From: a virus
Strand: one strand, 5' to 3'
Length of the DNA: 21,661 nt
IMG/VR virus record: IMGVR_UViG_3300011113_000517
Coordinates: 1 to 21,661 of that record
Below, piece after piece: positions 1 through 6,807 of this stretch (its first letter is position 1; the number at the start of each line of letters is the position of its first letter). A model generated the notes under the pieces. It did not search any database and was not told the origin of the DNA. It was given only the letters and a program-made list of their open reading frames with translations. Both the position numbers and the translations under genes were made by a program.

Positions 1-32
1 TAAAATCATAACAGAAAAAGAATGATTTAACA

Positions 33-611
33 ATGCCAAATAATAGTATAAAAGATATTAAAGATTATGTTTCTCGTCATAAGGGTGTGCAAAGGACAAA
101 TCGTTTCGATATTGGTTTTATAAAGCTTCCGGCTGCTCCAGCAGCTCATGTAGACTCTTCATCATTTTATCCAGTACAAGCGGTAACAATTGGTGGAAGA
201 GGAATGGAGTTTGTAGCAGACAATCTATCTGGATTTAAAAATGGTAGAATTCAACCAAGATCCCAAAAAATTACAGAAGAAGTATTAATCACTTTTTCTG
301 TCACAAATGATAGTCATATCTTAAAAATGTTTAATAGTTGGTTTAATTATTTGTATTCTGGTTCAAGAGTTAAGGGAACTGGTGCTGATTTGACATTAAA
401 ATTTAATGTGCCATATTATAATGATGCTGTAAAAAATGTTGGAATGAAAATAAGATTATTAGATCCCAATGGTGGTACAAATTTAACTTACACATTTTAT
501 GAAGTAATGCCAGCAGAAATGTTTCCTCTTACACTAGATATGAATGCAAAAGAGCCTGGTTATCTAACTCTACAAGTTCAAATGGTATTTAAAGAATTTA
601 GACAGGATTGA
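33..611 (+). CDS. Tail tube protein, T4 gp19-like
   Basis: This is a 192-residue protein that would form (gp19) or initiate (gp54) the inner tail tube of a contractile tail. The N-terminal part carries the RTNRFDIGF strand typical of tube proteins of T4-like phages. The C-terminal part has the TFYEVMPAEMFPLTLDMN run followed by alternating hydrophobic strands and a final EFR, as in the gp19 family. Length is close to T4 gp19 (about 163) with a small extension. ATG at 33 is preceded only by a weak purine stretch. The next gene starts 3 bases after its stop, so the two are probably co-transcribed tail genes. I cannot separate gp19 from the related tube initiator gp54, but the tail-tube fold is well supported. 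Confidence 0.8.
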   Translation: MPNNSIKDIKDYVSRHKGVQRTNRFDIGFIKLPAAPAAHVDSSSFYPVQAVTIGGRGMEFVADNLSGFKNGRIQPRSQKITEEVLITFSVTNDSHILKMFNSWFNYLYSGSRVKGTGADLTLKFNVPYYNDAVKNVGMKIRLLDPNGGTNLTYTFYEVMPAEMFPLTLDMNAKEPGYLTLQVQMVFKEFRQD

Positions 612-613
612 TT

Positions 614-1288
614 ATGAATATAATAAGTGAACTCAATAACGTATTGCCTTTTTATTCTATTGAATTGCCTGTAAGTAAAATTACAGTACAATTTACTCCA
701 TTCAAAGTAAAAGATATAAAAAATATTTCAATTATTTTGCAAGAAAATAATAAAAAAATTGCATACGATGCAATGATAACTGTATTAAAAAACAATACTA
801 AATTATCAGAAAAAGAATTATATAATTTGTGTTTGGCGGATGCAGAGTATCTATTTTTGTACATAAGATCTAAAAGTATAGATGAGGTGTTGAATTTAAT
901 ATTCAATGATCAAAAAATAAAAATTAACATTTCAGAAATTAAAATAAAAAATTCTTTACAAAATAAAACAATTGATATTGGTGATTCAATTAAACTGTTT
1001 TTAAAAACTCCAAATATAAAATTATTAAATAAACTCGACAACTTTGAAAAAAATGATTATTTTAAAGCATGTATTCAAAAATTATCAATAAAGAATGAAA
1101 TATATGATTGTCAAAAATATATTCCAGGGGAGATAAAGGATATATTAGATAATATGCCAATAAAAGTTTTAAATGAGTTGGAAACATTTATAAAAAATGA
1201 ACCAGAGTTGTTTGTAAATCTAGAAGATAAAAAAACAAATGAAGTTAAGGAGGTATGTGGTATATTAAATTTTTTTATCTTTCGGTAA
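614..1288 (+). CDS. T4 gp26-like baseplate/tail assembly protein (frameshift product 1)
   Basis: This 224-residue protein resembles the T4 gp26 baseplate family. The middle segment LCLADAEYLFLYIRSKSIDE (residues about 76-95) is the part I recognise. The family acts in baseplate hub assembly in the host cytoplasm. I chose ATG 614 over the upstream TTG at 608 because AGGA at 604-607 is placed well for it. The C-terminus (CGILNFFIFR) overlaps the next reading frame by 34 bases. In that overlap lies a run of seven T in the T TTT TTT phase after an AAGGAGGT sequence, so part of the ribosomes probably shift to -1 and make a 287-residue fusion. The 0-frame product would be the short form. The family call is by motif memory only. 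Confidence 0.65.
   Translation: MNIISELNNVLPFYSIELPVSKITVQFTPFKVKDIKNISIILQENNKKIAYDAMITVLKNNTKLSEKELYNLCLADAEYLFLYIRSKSIDEVLNLIFNDQKIKINISEIKIKNSLQNKTIDIGDSIKLFLKTPNIKLLNKLDNFEKNDYFKACIQKLSIKNEIYDCQKYIPGEIKDILDNMPIKVLNELETFIKNEPELFVNLEDKKTNEVKEVCGILNFFIFR
1247..1276 (+). promoter_or_regulatory. Probable programmed -1 ribosomal frameshift signal
   Basis: Seven T at 1270-1276 are read as aaT TTT TTT in the frame of the gp26-like gene, which is the X XXY YYZ form of a slippery heptamer. AAGGAGGT at 1247-1254 lies 15 bases upstream. It is too close to ATG 1255 to serve that start well, but it is placed about as the Shine-Dalgarno stimulator in E. coli dnaX. A small hairpin, CTTT CGGT AAAG at 1279-1290, follows. 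The -1 frame continues without stop to 1473. Tail assembly chaperone pairs in many phages use this mechanism. Confidence 0.7.
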
Positions 1289-1476
1289 AGTTTTTTGATC
1301 TTATAGATTTTTATAAAACAAACTTTACCTTAATAAACAATTATAACTGGAGTGTGCAAGATTTAGAAAATATGTATTATTGGGAGAGAGAAATATATGT
1401 TCAATTGTTGAATTCATATATTGAAGATAAAAAACAAATGATGGAAGAAAAAAAATTTAGAGAAAGACTAATGTAA
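1255..1476 (+). CDS. -1 frame extension of the gp26-like protein (gp51-like position)
   Basis: The open -1 frame runs from 1255 to the stop at 1474-1476. The segment used after a shift at 1276 adds 66 residues: a short hydrophobic part, then a helix around DLENMYYWEREIYVQLL and a charged tail rich in K, E and M. The WERE-type helix is like the T segments of tail assembly chaperone fusions. In T4 the gene after 26 is 51, also an assembly factor, so the position agrees. Independent start at ATG 1255 is possible, but the SD core sits one base from the ATG, which is too close. I therefore read it mainly as the C-terminal part of a frameshift fusion. Its stop overlaps the next ATG (TAATG). Confidence 0.6.
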   Translation: MWYIKFFYLSVKFFDLIDFYKTNFTLINNYNWSVQDLENMYYWEREIYVQLLNSYIEDKKQMMEEKKFRERLM

Positions 1477-1973
1477 TGGATAGAGATCAAGATAAATTTT
1501 TATTAGACATACAAGCAGAAAAACAATCATTCAGTTCAATGTTAGACACTGAAGATGATATGGCTGATTATACAGAAAGTAATAAAAATATATCAAAACC
1601 GATATTTGAGGAAGTACAGACTCAACAGATGTCGATGCCAATTATGGAAGATGAGTCTCTTAATTTAAATTTTTTAAATGATCAAAATAAAACTTTAAAG
1701 GATGATTCCTTAAGAATTGAATCATCTATGACCGGAGTAAATTATGATTCAGATATTTCCTCCATTGAAAATTTACAAGAACAAATTTTAAAAAATAAAT
1801 CAGATATTGGAGAAATAGCAACAGGCGTATCAAATGCGTATAATGAATTACACGCATTATCTACAAGAGAAAAAGAGGGCGATCCTTTTGAGGAAAGACC
1901 AACTGTGTTGCCTACAAATTTAATTTTTTATGATAGAATCAAACGAACTGTTGAAACAAATAACTTAAATTAA
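1476..1973 (+). CDS. Unknown acidic protein in tail operon
   Basis: This 165-residue protein starts at an ATG that overlaps the preceding stop by one base (TAATG), so translation is probably coupled to the frameshift region. It is hydrophilic and acidic, with many D, E, S and N, and has no membrane segment. Residues 100-130 (ENLQEQILKNKSDIGEIATGVSNA) look helical, and the C-terminus (about 140-165) is more conserved in character, with the PTVLPTNLIFYDRI segment. I do not recognise the family. Its place after tail tube and tail chaperone-like genes suggests a role in tail or virion assembly. A strong hairpin terminator begins at its stop codon. Confidence 0.6.
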   Translation: MDRDQDKFLLDIQAEKQSFSSMLDTEDDMADYTESNKNISKPIFEEVQTQQMSMPIMEDESLNLNFLNDQNKTLKDDSLRIESSMTGVNYDSDISSIENLQEQILKNKSDIGEIATGVSNAYNELHALSTREKEGDPFEERPTVLPTNLIFYDRIKRTVETNNLN

Positions 1974-1998
1974 AAAAAGCCCCTTGCGGGGCTTTTTT
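1973..1998. terminator. Bidirectional rho-independent terminator
   Basis: AAAAAAGCCCC, loop TTGC, GGGGCTTTTTT: a perfect 11-bp inverted repeat with an A-tract and a T-tract, so it works on both strands. It separates the convergent tail operon (+) from the gp32-like gene (-), touching both stop codons. Confidence 0.9.
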
Positions 1999-1999
1999 C

Positions 2000-2857
2000 T
2001 TAGTCATTCTCCATTTCGGAGAAGTATTTTAGAGGATCCTTTTCCTCAATCTCCTCTGATGCCACTGGGTCCTCAGTAACATCATCCTCAATCGTCTTCT
2101 CAGTGTACTGGGCACGGATATCGTCGCCAGTAGCCTTCTTTAGACGAGCCTGAAGCTCCTCATAGCTCTTAAACTGACTCTTATCAGTAAACTCCTTGAG
2201 AGAGTACTGCTTCTTCCAAAGTTCCTCAAGCTTCTTGTCGTCACCACCGAATAGTGGGGCTGGTGCTGCAAACTCTGAACGATCATAGTTTACATAACCA
2301 CCGACATTGCGAATCTTGATCTTAAAGTCTGCACCTGTCCAGAAGTTGAACGGATCGACGGCGACTTCGTCTTGGTACTCTGGGTGAGCAAGACCCTGAA
2401 TTTTCTGGAAGATCTTAGTACCGTACTGATACAAAAAGTTCTTACCCTTATTTTCTGGATTTGCTGGATCCTCAATAACAAGAATATTGGAAATGTATGC
2501 CAACTTACGCTTACGGCTACGAGCGATATTCTTATCATCCTCAATACCGCTATTCCAAAGTTCTGTATTGGCTTGGCAGATTGGGCACTTCTCGCCAAGG
2601 GTGGTCGGACAGTTCTCAAATAGCCAGCCGCCCTTGCCTTTAAAGGCATGGCTGTAAAGTGCGACGAATGGGGCATCCTCGCCCTCAACCTCCGGTAGGA
2701 AGCGAATTACGGCGTATCCGTTGCCAGCCTTATCGATTCCGGGCTTCCATAGACGGTCGTCCTTGTAACTCTCCTTGGAGTTCATCTTGTCAAGACGCTC
2801 GGTTAGGGATGCGACTGAGTTCTTACTCTTCTTCTTAAAATCTGAAAATCCTGCCAT
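2000..2857 (-). CDS. Single-stranded DNA binding protein, T4 gp32-like
   Basis: This is a 285-residue gp32-type SSB that coats single-stranded DNA in replication, recombination and repair. The basic N-terminus (FKKKSKNS, residues 7-14) fits the cooperativity region. His70, Cys83, Cys91 and Cys94 (NCPTTLGEKCPICQ) reproduce the H-C-C-C zinc site of T4 gp32 (H64, C77, C87, C90). The last 35 residues are very acidic (from about 250), as in the protein-interaction tail of gp32. Length is close to T4 gp32 (301). Codon use is clearly more GC-rich than in the neighbouring tail genes, which suggests high expression or a different history. It has its own promoter and a hairpin in the leader that may be a translational operator. 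Confidence 0.93.
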   Translation of the reverse strand: MAGFSDFKKKSKNSVASLTERLDKMNSKESYKDDRLWKPGIDKAGNGYAVIRFLPEVEGEDAPFVALYSHAFKGKGGWLFENCPTTLGEKCPICQANTELWNSGIEDDKNIARSRKRKLAYISNILVIEDPANPENKGKNFLYQYGTKIFQKIQGLAHPEYQDEVAVDPFNFWTGADFKIKIRNVGGYVNYDRSEFAAPAPLFGGDDKKLEELWKKQYSLKEFTDKSQFKSYEELQARLKKATGDDIRAQYTEKTIEDDVTEDPVASEEIEEKDPLKYFSEMEND

Positions 2858-2887
2858 ATAGTATCTTTCCCCGAGGAACTACCTCGG
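2858..2887 (-). promoter_or_regulatory. Leader hairpin next to the gp32-like ribosome binding site
   Basis: On the minus strand the leader reads CCGAGG TAGTT CCTCGG, then GGAAAG, seven bases and the ATG. The 6-bp GC-rich stem (2871-2876 with 2882-2887) ends right against the SD purines. T4 gp32 represses its own translation through a leader pseudoknot and unstructured RNA. A similar role here is inference. Confidence 0.55.
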
Positions 2888-2903
2888 CCTAATAGTTGTC
2901 TAT

Positions 2904-2931
2904 ATTATATATCGTGGTTTTAGTTAGTCAA
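2904..2931 (-). promoter_or_regulatory. Sigma70-type promoter for the gp32-like gene
   Basis: TTGACT (2931-2926), 16-bp spacer, TATAAT (2909-2904) on the minus strand, followed by a leader of about 40 bases. The -35 box overlaps the stop codon region of the gp33-like gene, so gp32 can be made separately from gp33. Confidence 0.8.
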
Positions 2932-3157
2932 TCGGAAGCTTACGAGATTTAGATTTTTTAATCAGATGTCGTTCCTGTGCTTCATATTGAATTTTTTCAA
3001 TCAGAGGTTTAGTAAGAAGTTTGCCAGCAGCAGATGGATCTAGACCCATTTCTTCTGAAAGTTCAAGAACACAATCCATAAATGGTAATTTTGTGGATTT
3101 TACTCTTGCCAATACTTGGTTTGAAAATTTTTCTTTGGCGTTATCGTCTATGTACAT
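2924..3157 (-). CDS. Late transcription coactivator, T4 gp33-like
   Basis: This 77-residue protein resembles T4 gp33, the RNA polymerase-bound coactivator that links the gp45 clamp to gp55-dependent late transcription. The segment LLTKPLIEKIQYEAQERHL (about residues 48-66) lines up with the T4 gp33 segment ending in IIEKIQSEAIDENLL. The preceding helix (FMDCVLELSEEMGLDPSAA) matches the MVEEFGM helix of T4. It is shorter than T4 gp33 (112). I start at ATG 3157, with GAGGT upstream, rather than at the TTG at 3190. TATAAATA late promoters across this window support the call. Partners gp55 and gp45 are not in this window. Confidence 0.75.
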   Translation of the reverse strand: MYIDDNAKEKFSNQVLARVKSTKLPFMDCVLELSEEMGLDPSAAGKLLTKPLIEKIQYEAQERHLIKKSKSRKLPID

Positions 3158-3203
3158 ATTACAGTATACCTCATAATTATAAAAGTTCAATAATTATTTT
3201 GAC

Positions 3204-3210
3204 CTAAATA
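3204..3210 (+). promoter_or_regulatory. Probable late promoter (CTAAATA)
   Basis: CTAAATA is a one-base variant of the T4 late box, 25 bases before ATG 3236. AAAGGA lies in between as ribosome binding site. Similar CTAAATA boxes precede 5860, 10830 (-) and 16354. Confidence 0.5.
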
Positions 3211-3235
3211 TTCTAGATCTATTTAAAGGAACACT

Positions 3236-4183
3236 ATGGCATCCGATATTGATGATAACATTATTATTGAAACTTCTGGATTAACCGCAGCAGTTGCCAC
3301 CGATGTAGTACAATTTGGTGGAATGACTGCACATTTTCAACTAATAAAATTGGCACATGGAATTTGTGGGTCCGCCACCGTAGTATCTTCTGCAACACCA
3401 CTTCCTGTTGTAGTTTCTGGTGGAATGACTGCTACCATTGCTGGATTTACCGGAACAATTCAAATACAAGGTGCTGCCAGCGGGTATCCAGTTGCTGTAA
3501 CTGGAACTGTAACCACAACAGGATTATCGGCATCACCTGTTTACGTTACCACTGCAACTGGTTCTAGAGTAGAAATTACTGGTGGAATTCCTTTAACAAA
3601 AACAAAAGATGCAATATCTGTATACGGCCCAGCAGGATTAACATATGTTTACGTCCACTTGGTCGATGCTTCCGGCAACTCTTTAAGTTACACAAACAGA
3701 GCATTAGATGTTAATATCACTGGTGCTACAATTAATGCCACAATCCCATCTACAGTTACTGTAGTTGGTTTGTCTGGAGCAACTGCAGTAGGCGTAAGTG
3801 TGGGCAACACAGTAGGTATAAATGATACCAATATTCTTACTGGCATGACCGCAATTTATGGTCAAATTGTAGGAATGAGAACTGACTTGGGTGGGTTTGC
3901 AGTTGTTCGTCCAACTGCATTTACCAACGGTCGCGTAAGTGTAACAACATCTCAATCACAAATGAACAGTGGTGGGTATACTTGCTCTTCTGGAGTAAAT
4001 ATTAAAGCACTTTCAACAAATACAGACTTTGTTTACATCGGAAATACTTCAGGATTTATTGGAGGATCTTCAGGGTATGCTTTAGATCCTGGTGAAAATG
4101 TATTCTTGGATATAGTTAACACAAATAAAATTTGGCTACAAGCAGCATCAGGAACACAAGTAATAACATTCATGGCTTCATAA
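3236..4183 (+). CDS. Putative virion surface protein, beta-rich repeats
   Basis: This 315-residue protein is rich in Thr, Ser, Gly, Val and Ala and nearly free of charged stretches. The first about 220 residues are a series of short alternating strands with recurring elements such as VVVSGGMTATIAG and TGTVTTTGLSASP, typical of fibre or decoration proteins. The last about 90 residues (from GFAVVRPTAF) form a different, more compact beta domain with VYIGNTSGF and LDPGENVFLD, like the terminal domains of phage head or fibre decorations. AAAGGA upstream and a late-type promoter support virion expression. The stop is followed one base later by the ATG of the next gene. Exact location in the virion is not shown by the sequence. 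Confidence 0.65.
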   Translation: MASDIDDNIIIETSGLTAAVATDVVQFGGMTAHFQLIKLAHGICGSATVVSSATPLPVVVSGGMTATIAGFTGTIQIQGAASGYPVAVTGTVTTTGLSASPVYVTTATGSRVEITGGIPLTKTKDAISVYGPAGLTYVYVHLVDASGNSLSYTNRALDVNITGATINATIPSTVTVVGLSGATAVGVSVGNTVGINDTNILTGMTAIYGQIVGMRTDLGGFAVVRPTAFTNGRVSVTTSQSQMNSGGYTCSSGVNIKALSTNTDFVYIGNTSGFIGGSSGYALDPGENVFLDIVNTNKIWLQAASGTQVITFMAS

Positions 4184-4184
4184 T

Positions 4185-5483
4185 ATGCCATCAGTATCCA
4201 TTTTAAATAAAGTAAGATCATATAAGAACTATGGCTTGATATTTCAAGGCAACACATATGATCCTTTATTTACAAAAGGATGGCTACTTTCGGCCCCAAG
4301 TGTTTCTATACAAGGTTCTACTTGTTACATAGACTATTCGCAGTCATATGACTCATCTGACAGAACTTTTTTAAAAAGAACATTTGGAACTCTTTCTTCT
4401 GGTAATACATTTTATTTTCAATCAACAGAATATTATGATCCAATAACAAATACAAGAGGTTCTATAGGCGGTACTTGTAATTTTAGTTCAACATTGAATA
4501 ATGGAAAAATTATAGTATCAACAATTGCCTCCGGTCTTACATATTCTTCTACATATAATTTTTATAAAAAAGAAAACTTTGTAACACCTGTCCAATATAC
4601 ATTTTCTACCTCGGGCGCAACATCTAATAATTTTATATTAAGCACCTTTCCACAAACAACATACACAACATTTAAGAAAATGGGATTTATAGGAAGCCAA
4701 TTTGGTTTCCAAGAATACATTGATGTTTCTGGTGCCACGGGAAACAATACAGGAAGAATAGTTGTTGTTGGATCCGCTGTACTGAAAGACAACCAAGAAG
4801 TTTTATACTTATCATCATCATTAACAAATCAATCTTTAATTTCAACTGCATCCGATCTTTACATGTATATTCGTGGGTATTCAACTGTTACTGAAATAGA
4901 ACAACCAGAAAATATAACAGGAATTTACAGAATCCACGATACTGATAATAAATTAATTGATTGCTATGAGAATCAAAATTATTATCAAACATATTTAAGA
5001 AATCAGGCTCTTGGATCAACATTGTCAGGCTATTGGGTTGAATGTGAAACATGCCCAGACAGCATATATGGATCAGATGTAATCAGTGATGGAACTCCAA
5101 ATAATTTATTATTTGATAACAATCTTTTCTTATTTGTTGAACAAGTAAGCACAGTATTCTCATCTACATTTGTACCTACTTTAACATATGCAGCATACAC
5201 ACAAAGAGGGTACAGTGGAACTGCACAAAGTGCATCAAGATTGACATTTACAATAAGTGTTGGTTTAAAAATTGATCTGAGTCATGCATCGTTGCAGGGA
5301 TGGTCATTTGATGTATTTACTGATGTAAATTGTACAAATAAACTTGTAAACAATATTTTTATATCTGGTCAACCAGGGTACGATCAGTCTTATGTTCTTA
5401 TCAAGAATGCAAGTGATTTGCCAAGAACTCTTTATTGTAAACTTAATGGCCCACAATCATTGACTCTTATAATAAATGTATAA
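4185..5483 (+). CDS. Putative virion structural protein, beta-rich
   Basis: This 432-residue protein has the aromatic, Ser/Thr-rich composition of phage fibre or neck proteins, with many YSSTY-type strands and few Lys or Glu. I do not recognise a family. The first about 220 residues alternate strands with glycine turns. The middle holds a GIYRIHDTDNKLIDCYENQNYYQ segment and a CETCPDS pair of cysteines near residue 289. The last about 90 residues (from GLKIDLSHASLQGWSFDVF) look like a separate beta-sandwich. It is co-transcribed with the preceding gene (one base between them) and ends at a hairpin terminator. A virion role is inferred from composition and position. Confidence 0.6.
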   Translation: MPSVSILNKVRSYKNYGLIFQGNTYDPLFTKGWLLSAPSVSIQGSTCYIDYSQSYDSSDRTFLKRTFGTLSSGNTFYFQSTEYYDPITNTRGSIGGTCNFSSTLNNGKIIVSTIASGLTYSSTYNFYKKENFVTPVQYTFSTSGATSNNFILSTFPQTTYTTFKKMGFIGSQFGFQEYIDVSGATGNNTGRIVVVGSAVLKDNQEVLYLSSSLTNQSLISTASDLYMYIRGYSTVTEIEQPENITGIYRIHDTDNKLIDCYENQNYYQTYLRNQALGSTLSGYWVECETCPDSIYGSDVISDGTPNNLLFDNNLFLFVEQVSTVFSSTFVPTLTYAAYTQRGYSGTAQSASRLTFTISVGLKIDLSHASLQGWSFDVFTDVNCTNKLVNNIFISGQPGYDQSYVLIKNASDLPRTLYCKLNGPQSLTLIINV

Positions 5484-5507
5484 GCCCCACCATTTCTGGT
5501 AGGGCTT
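5482..5507. terminator. Bidirectional terminator between convergent genes
   Basis: AAGCCC and ACCA pair with TGGT and GGGCTT around a TTTC loop, with one C/A mismatch. T-rich sequence (TTTAATTTTTATT) follows on the plus strand. It starts in the stop codon of the 432-residue gene and serves the minus-strand regulator gene from the other side. Confidence 0.75.
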
Positions 5508-5529
5508 ATAGTTTAATTTTTATTAAATT

Positions 5530-5766
5530 TTAACGAACGCGGTTACGAGTAACCTTGTAGTAAGTACGGCCATTCTGTTCCATACGAACTACAGTGTAGT
5601 TGCTGTCCATCCGATCAAAAGCCTCACGGAGGTCGTGCATCGTTGCACGCATATTCTGCACACGGAAACGCTTGCGGGCCTCGCTGGCGGTTAGAGGACG
5701 GCCAGAACGCATGTAATCAAACACTCTCTGAATCTTGGTCGGACGATCAACAGTAGTAATTTCCAT
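5530..5766 (-). CDS. Small winged-helix DNA-binding protein
   Basis: This is a 78-residue basic protein. TKIQRVFDYMRSGRPLTASEARKRF (from residue 10) followed by NMRATMHDLREAFDR reads as two helices and a recognition helix, and the end (YTVVRMEQNGRTYYKVTR) as the two-strand wing. This is the usual winged-helix layout of small phage regulators. The codon use is more GC-rich than in neighbours. AAGGAAAG lies before the ATG, and a consensus sigma70 promoter at 5798-5825 drives it, so it is probably an early or middle gene. The promoter overlaps that of the divergent metallopeptidase-like gene, which it could control; that is inference. Confidence 0.7.
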   Translation of the reverse strand: MEITTVDRPTKIQRVFDYMRSGRPLTASEARKRFRVQNMRATMHDLREAFDRMDSNYTVVRMEQNGRTYYKVTRNRVR

Positions 5767-5797
5767 AACACTTTCCTTTCTTATAAGAAGTTACTAC

Positions 5798-5825
5798 AAT
5801 ATAGCACGCAATCCTTGACTGTCAA
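5798..5825 (-). promoter_or_regulatory. Sigma70-type promoter for the winged-helix gene
   Basis: TTGACA (5825-5820), 16-bp spacer, TATATT (5803-5798) on the minus strand, then a leader of about 30 bases with AAGGAAAG. The -35 box is one half of the palindrome TTGACTGTCAA. Confidence 0.75.
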
Positions 5826-5840
5826 GTATTATACTAAATA
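5815..5840 (+). promoter_or_regulatory. Divergent promoter region with shared -35 palindrome and a CTAAATA box
   Basis: TTGACTGTCAA at 5815-5825 is a perfect odd palindrome. Its left half can act as a plus-strand -35, with a weak -10 near 5839 (TAATAT, spacer 18). CTAAATA at 5834-5840 is also a late-box variant, 19 bases before ATG 5860. GAGGAGGT is the ribosome binding site. Confidence 0.5.
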
Positions 5841-5859
5841 ATATGGCTGAGGAGGTCCT

Positions 5860-6480
5860 ATGGCACCAGGAAGCATTCAGTTCGTAAAGTTTGTGAGAAA
5901 TCACTTAGAACAATACGGTGGAAATTTAATAATTGGTAGGGGAAAAGACGTAAATTGTAATGGTATTATGTGTCCCGGTTTTTTTGATGACCGTAAAATT
6001 TTAATCAAAGTTGCTGGTAATGGAGAAGGGTTTTTATCTACCTTAGTCCACGAATATTGTCATTTTTTGCAATATATAAATGACATCAAAATTTATAAAA
6101 AATCTGATAAAGCTTCCGTAATAGTAGAAAATTGGCTTCTTGGAAAAAATTACAACCCTCAAACTTTAAAGAGGGCTTTTTTCTTGGTACGTGCTATGGA
6201 GCGCGACTGTGAAAAAAGAGCAATGAAATTGATAGATGAATTTAATCTACCAATAGATAGAAAGTTTTATGCCAAGCAGGCTAACTGCTATATCTACACC
6301 CATTTCTTAATGGAAGAAACCAGAAAGTATTGGATGTATAAGAAGAGTCCTTATAAGAGCCGAATTGTAATGAAACTCATGCCTTCAACTATGAAGGTCA
6401 AAAGTCACGTTTCAATTCCACCTAAGATTTATTCTGCTCTGATTCCTTTTGTAGATGCTCGACTGCTACTGGAACAGTGA
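5860..6480 (+). CDS. Predicted zinc metallopeptidase-like protein (HExxH)
   Basis: This 206-residue protein has a clear zincin motif, LVHEYCHFLQY, with His64, Glu65 and His68. A downstream helix (MERDCEKRAMKLIDEF, residues 113-128) offers Glu114 or Glu118 as third zinc ligand, as in gluzincins. The catalytic part sits after a short N-terminal domain with three cysteines. There is no signal peptide, so it would act in the cytoplasm. It starts with a strong GGAGGT. Its last 59 bases overlap the end of the convergent gene on the other strand. Possible substrates are virion precursors or host proteins; the sequence does not tell. Confidence 0.65.
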   Translation: MAPGSIQFVKFVRNHLEQYGGNLIIGRGKDVNCNGIMCPGFFDDRKILIKVAGNGEGFLSTLVHEYCHFLQYINDIKIYKKSDKASVIVENWLLGKNYNPQTLKRAFFLVRAMERDCEKRAMKLIDEFNLPIDRKFYAKQANCYIYTHFLMEETRKYWMYKKSPYKSRIVMKLMPSTMKVKSHVSIPPKIYSALIPFVDARLLLEQ

Positions 6481-6793
6481 ACTTGGTAAAGATGTCTGCG
6501 CCATATGGCCAGCGATCATTTTTATCAAGCATCCCACATCTTTCTAACTCATTTAAGTGATCTTCAAGCCCTTTGATTGTAACTTCATCAATGGGCCATT
6601 TGATCTCTTCATCTTCATTTTTAGATGGGGTTGGAGTTGTGTAATGTTCTGCAACTACAAGATCTGCAACCTTGGCTAGATTACCAGATACATCAAGTGC
6701 CTTTGCACATTGAAAAAACAGATCCTTCTTTAAGGGATCTGTTTCCTTGCGAGCTAGAGACCGAATTTCGTAAACTAACTCTGAAATCTTCAT
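6422..6793 (-). CDS. Unknown protein, 123 residues
   Basis: This 123-residue protein starts at ATG 6793 with CAGGAG at a good distance. It is mostly helical by composition. The first 45 residues (ISELVYEIRSLARKETDPLKKDLFFQCAKAL) form two amphipathic helices. A short linker rich in T, P, S and E follows (residues about 52-64). The rest contains WPIDEVTIKGLEDHLNELERCG, another helix pair. I do not recognise the family. It follows the upstream 120-residue gene by 14 bases and overlaps the end of the convergent metallopeptidase-like gene. A terminator-like hairpin lies inside its 5' third. Confidence 0.6.
   Translation of the reverse strand: MKISELVYEIRSLARKETDPLKKDLFFQCAKALDVSGNLAKVADLVVAEHYTTPTPSKNEDEEIKWPIDEVTIKGLEDHLNELERCGMLDKNDRWPYGADIFTKFTVPVAVEHLQKESEQNKS
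6716..6744 (-). terminator. Intragenic terminator-like hairpin
   Basis: On the minus strand AAACAGATCC, a 9-base loop, GGATCTGTTT and further T residues form a perfect 10-bp stem with a six-T tract (three in the stem). It lies inside the 123-residue gene, about 50 bases after the start. It could attenuate that gene, or be a chance product of its codons. Confidence 0.4.
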
Positions 6794-6807
6794 TTGTACT
6801 CCTGTGC

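Noticed and set aside
3158-3190. Longer gp33 start at TTG 3190
   Set aside because: ATG 3157 has GAGGT upstream and matches the likely core of the family; the TTG has no SD.
6155-6185. CCCTC ... GAGGG followed by CTTTTTT inside the metallopeptidase-like gene, as a terminator
   Set aside because: The stem has only five pairs with a ten-base loop and lies in the middle of a good gene; probably codon chance.
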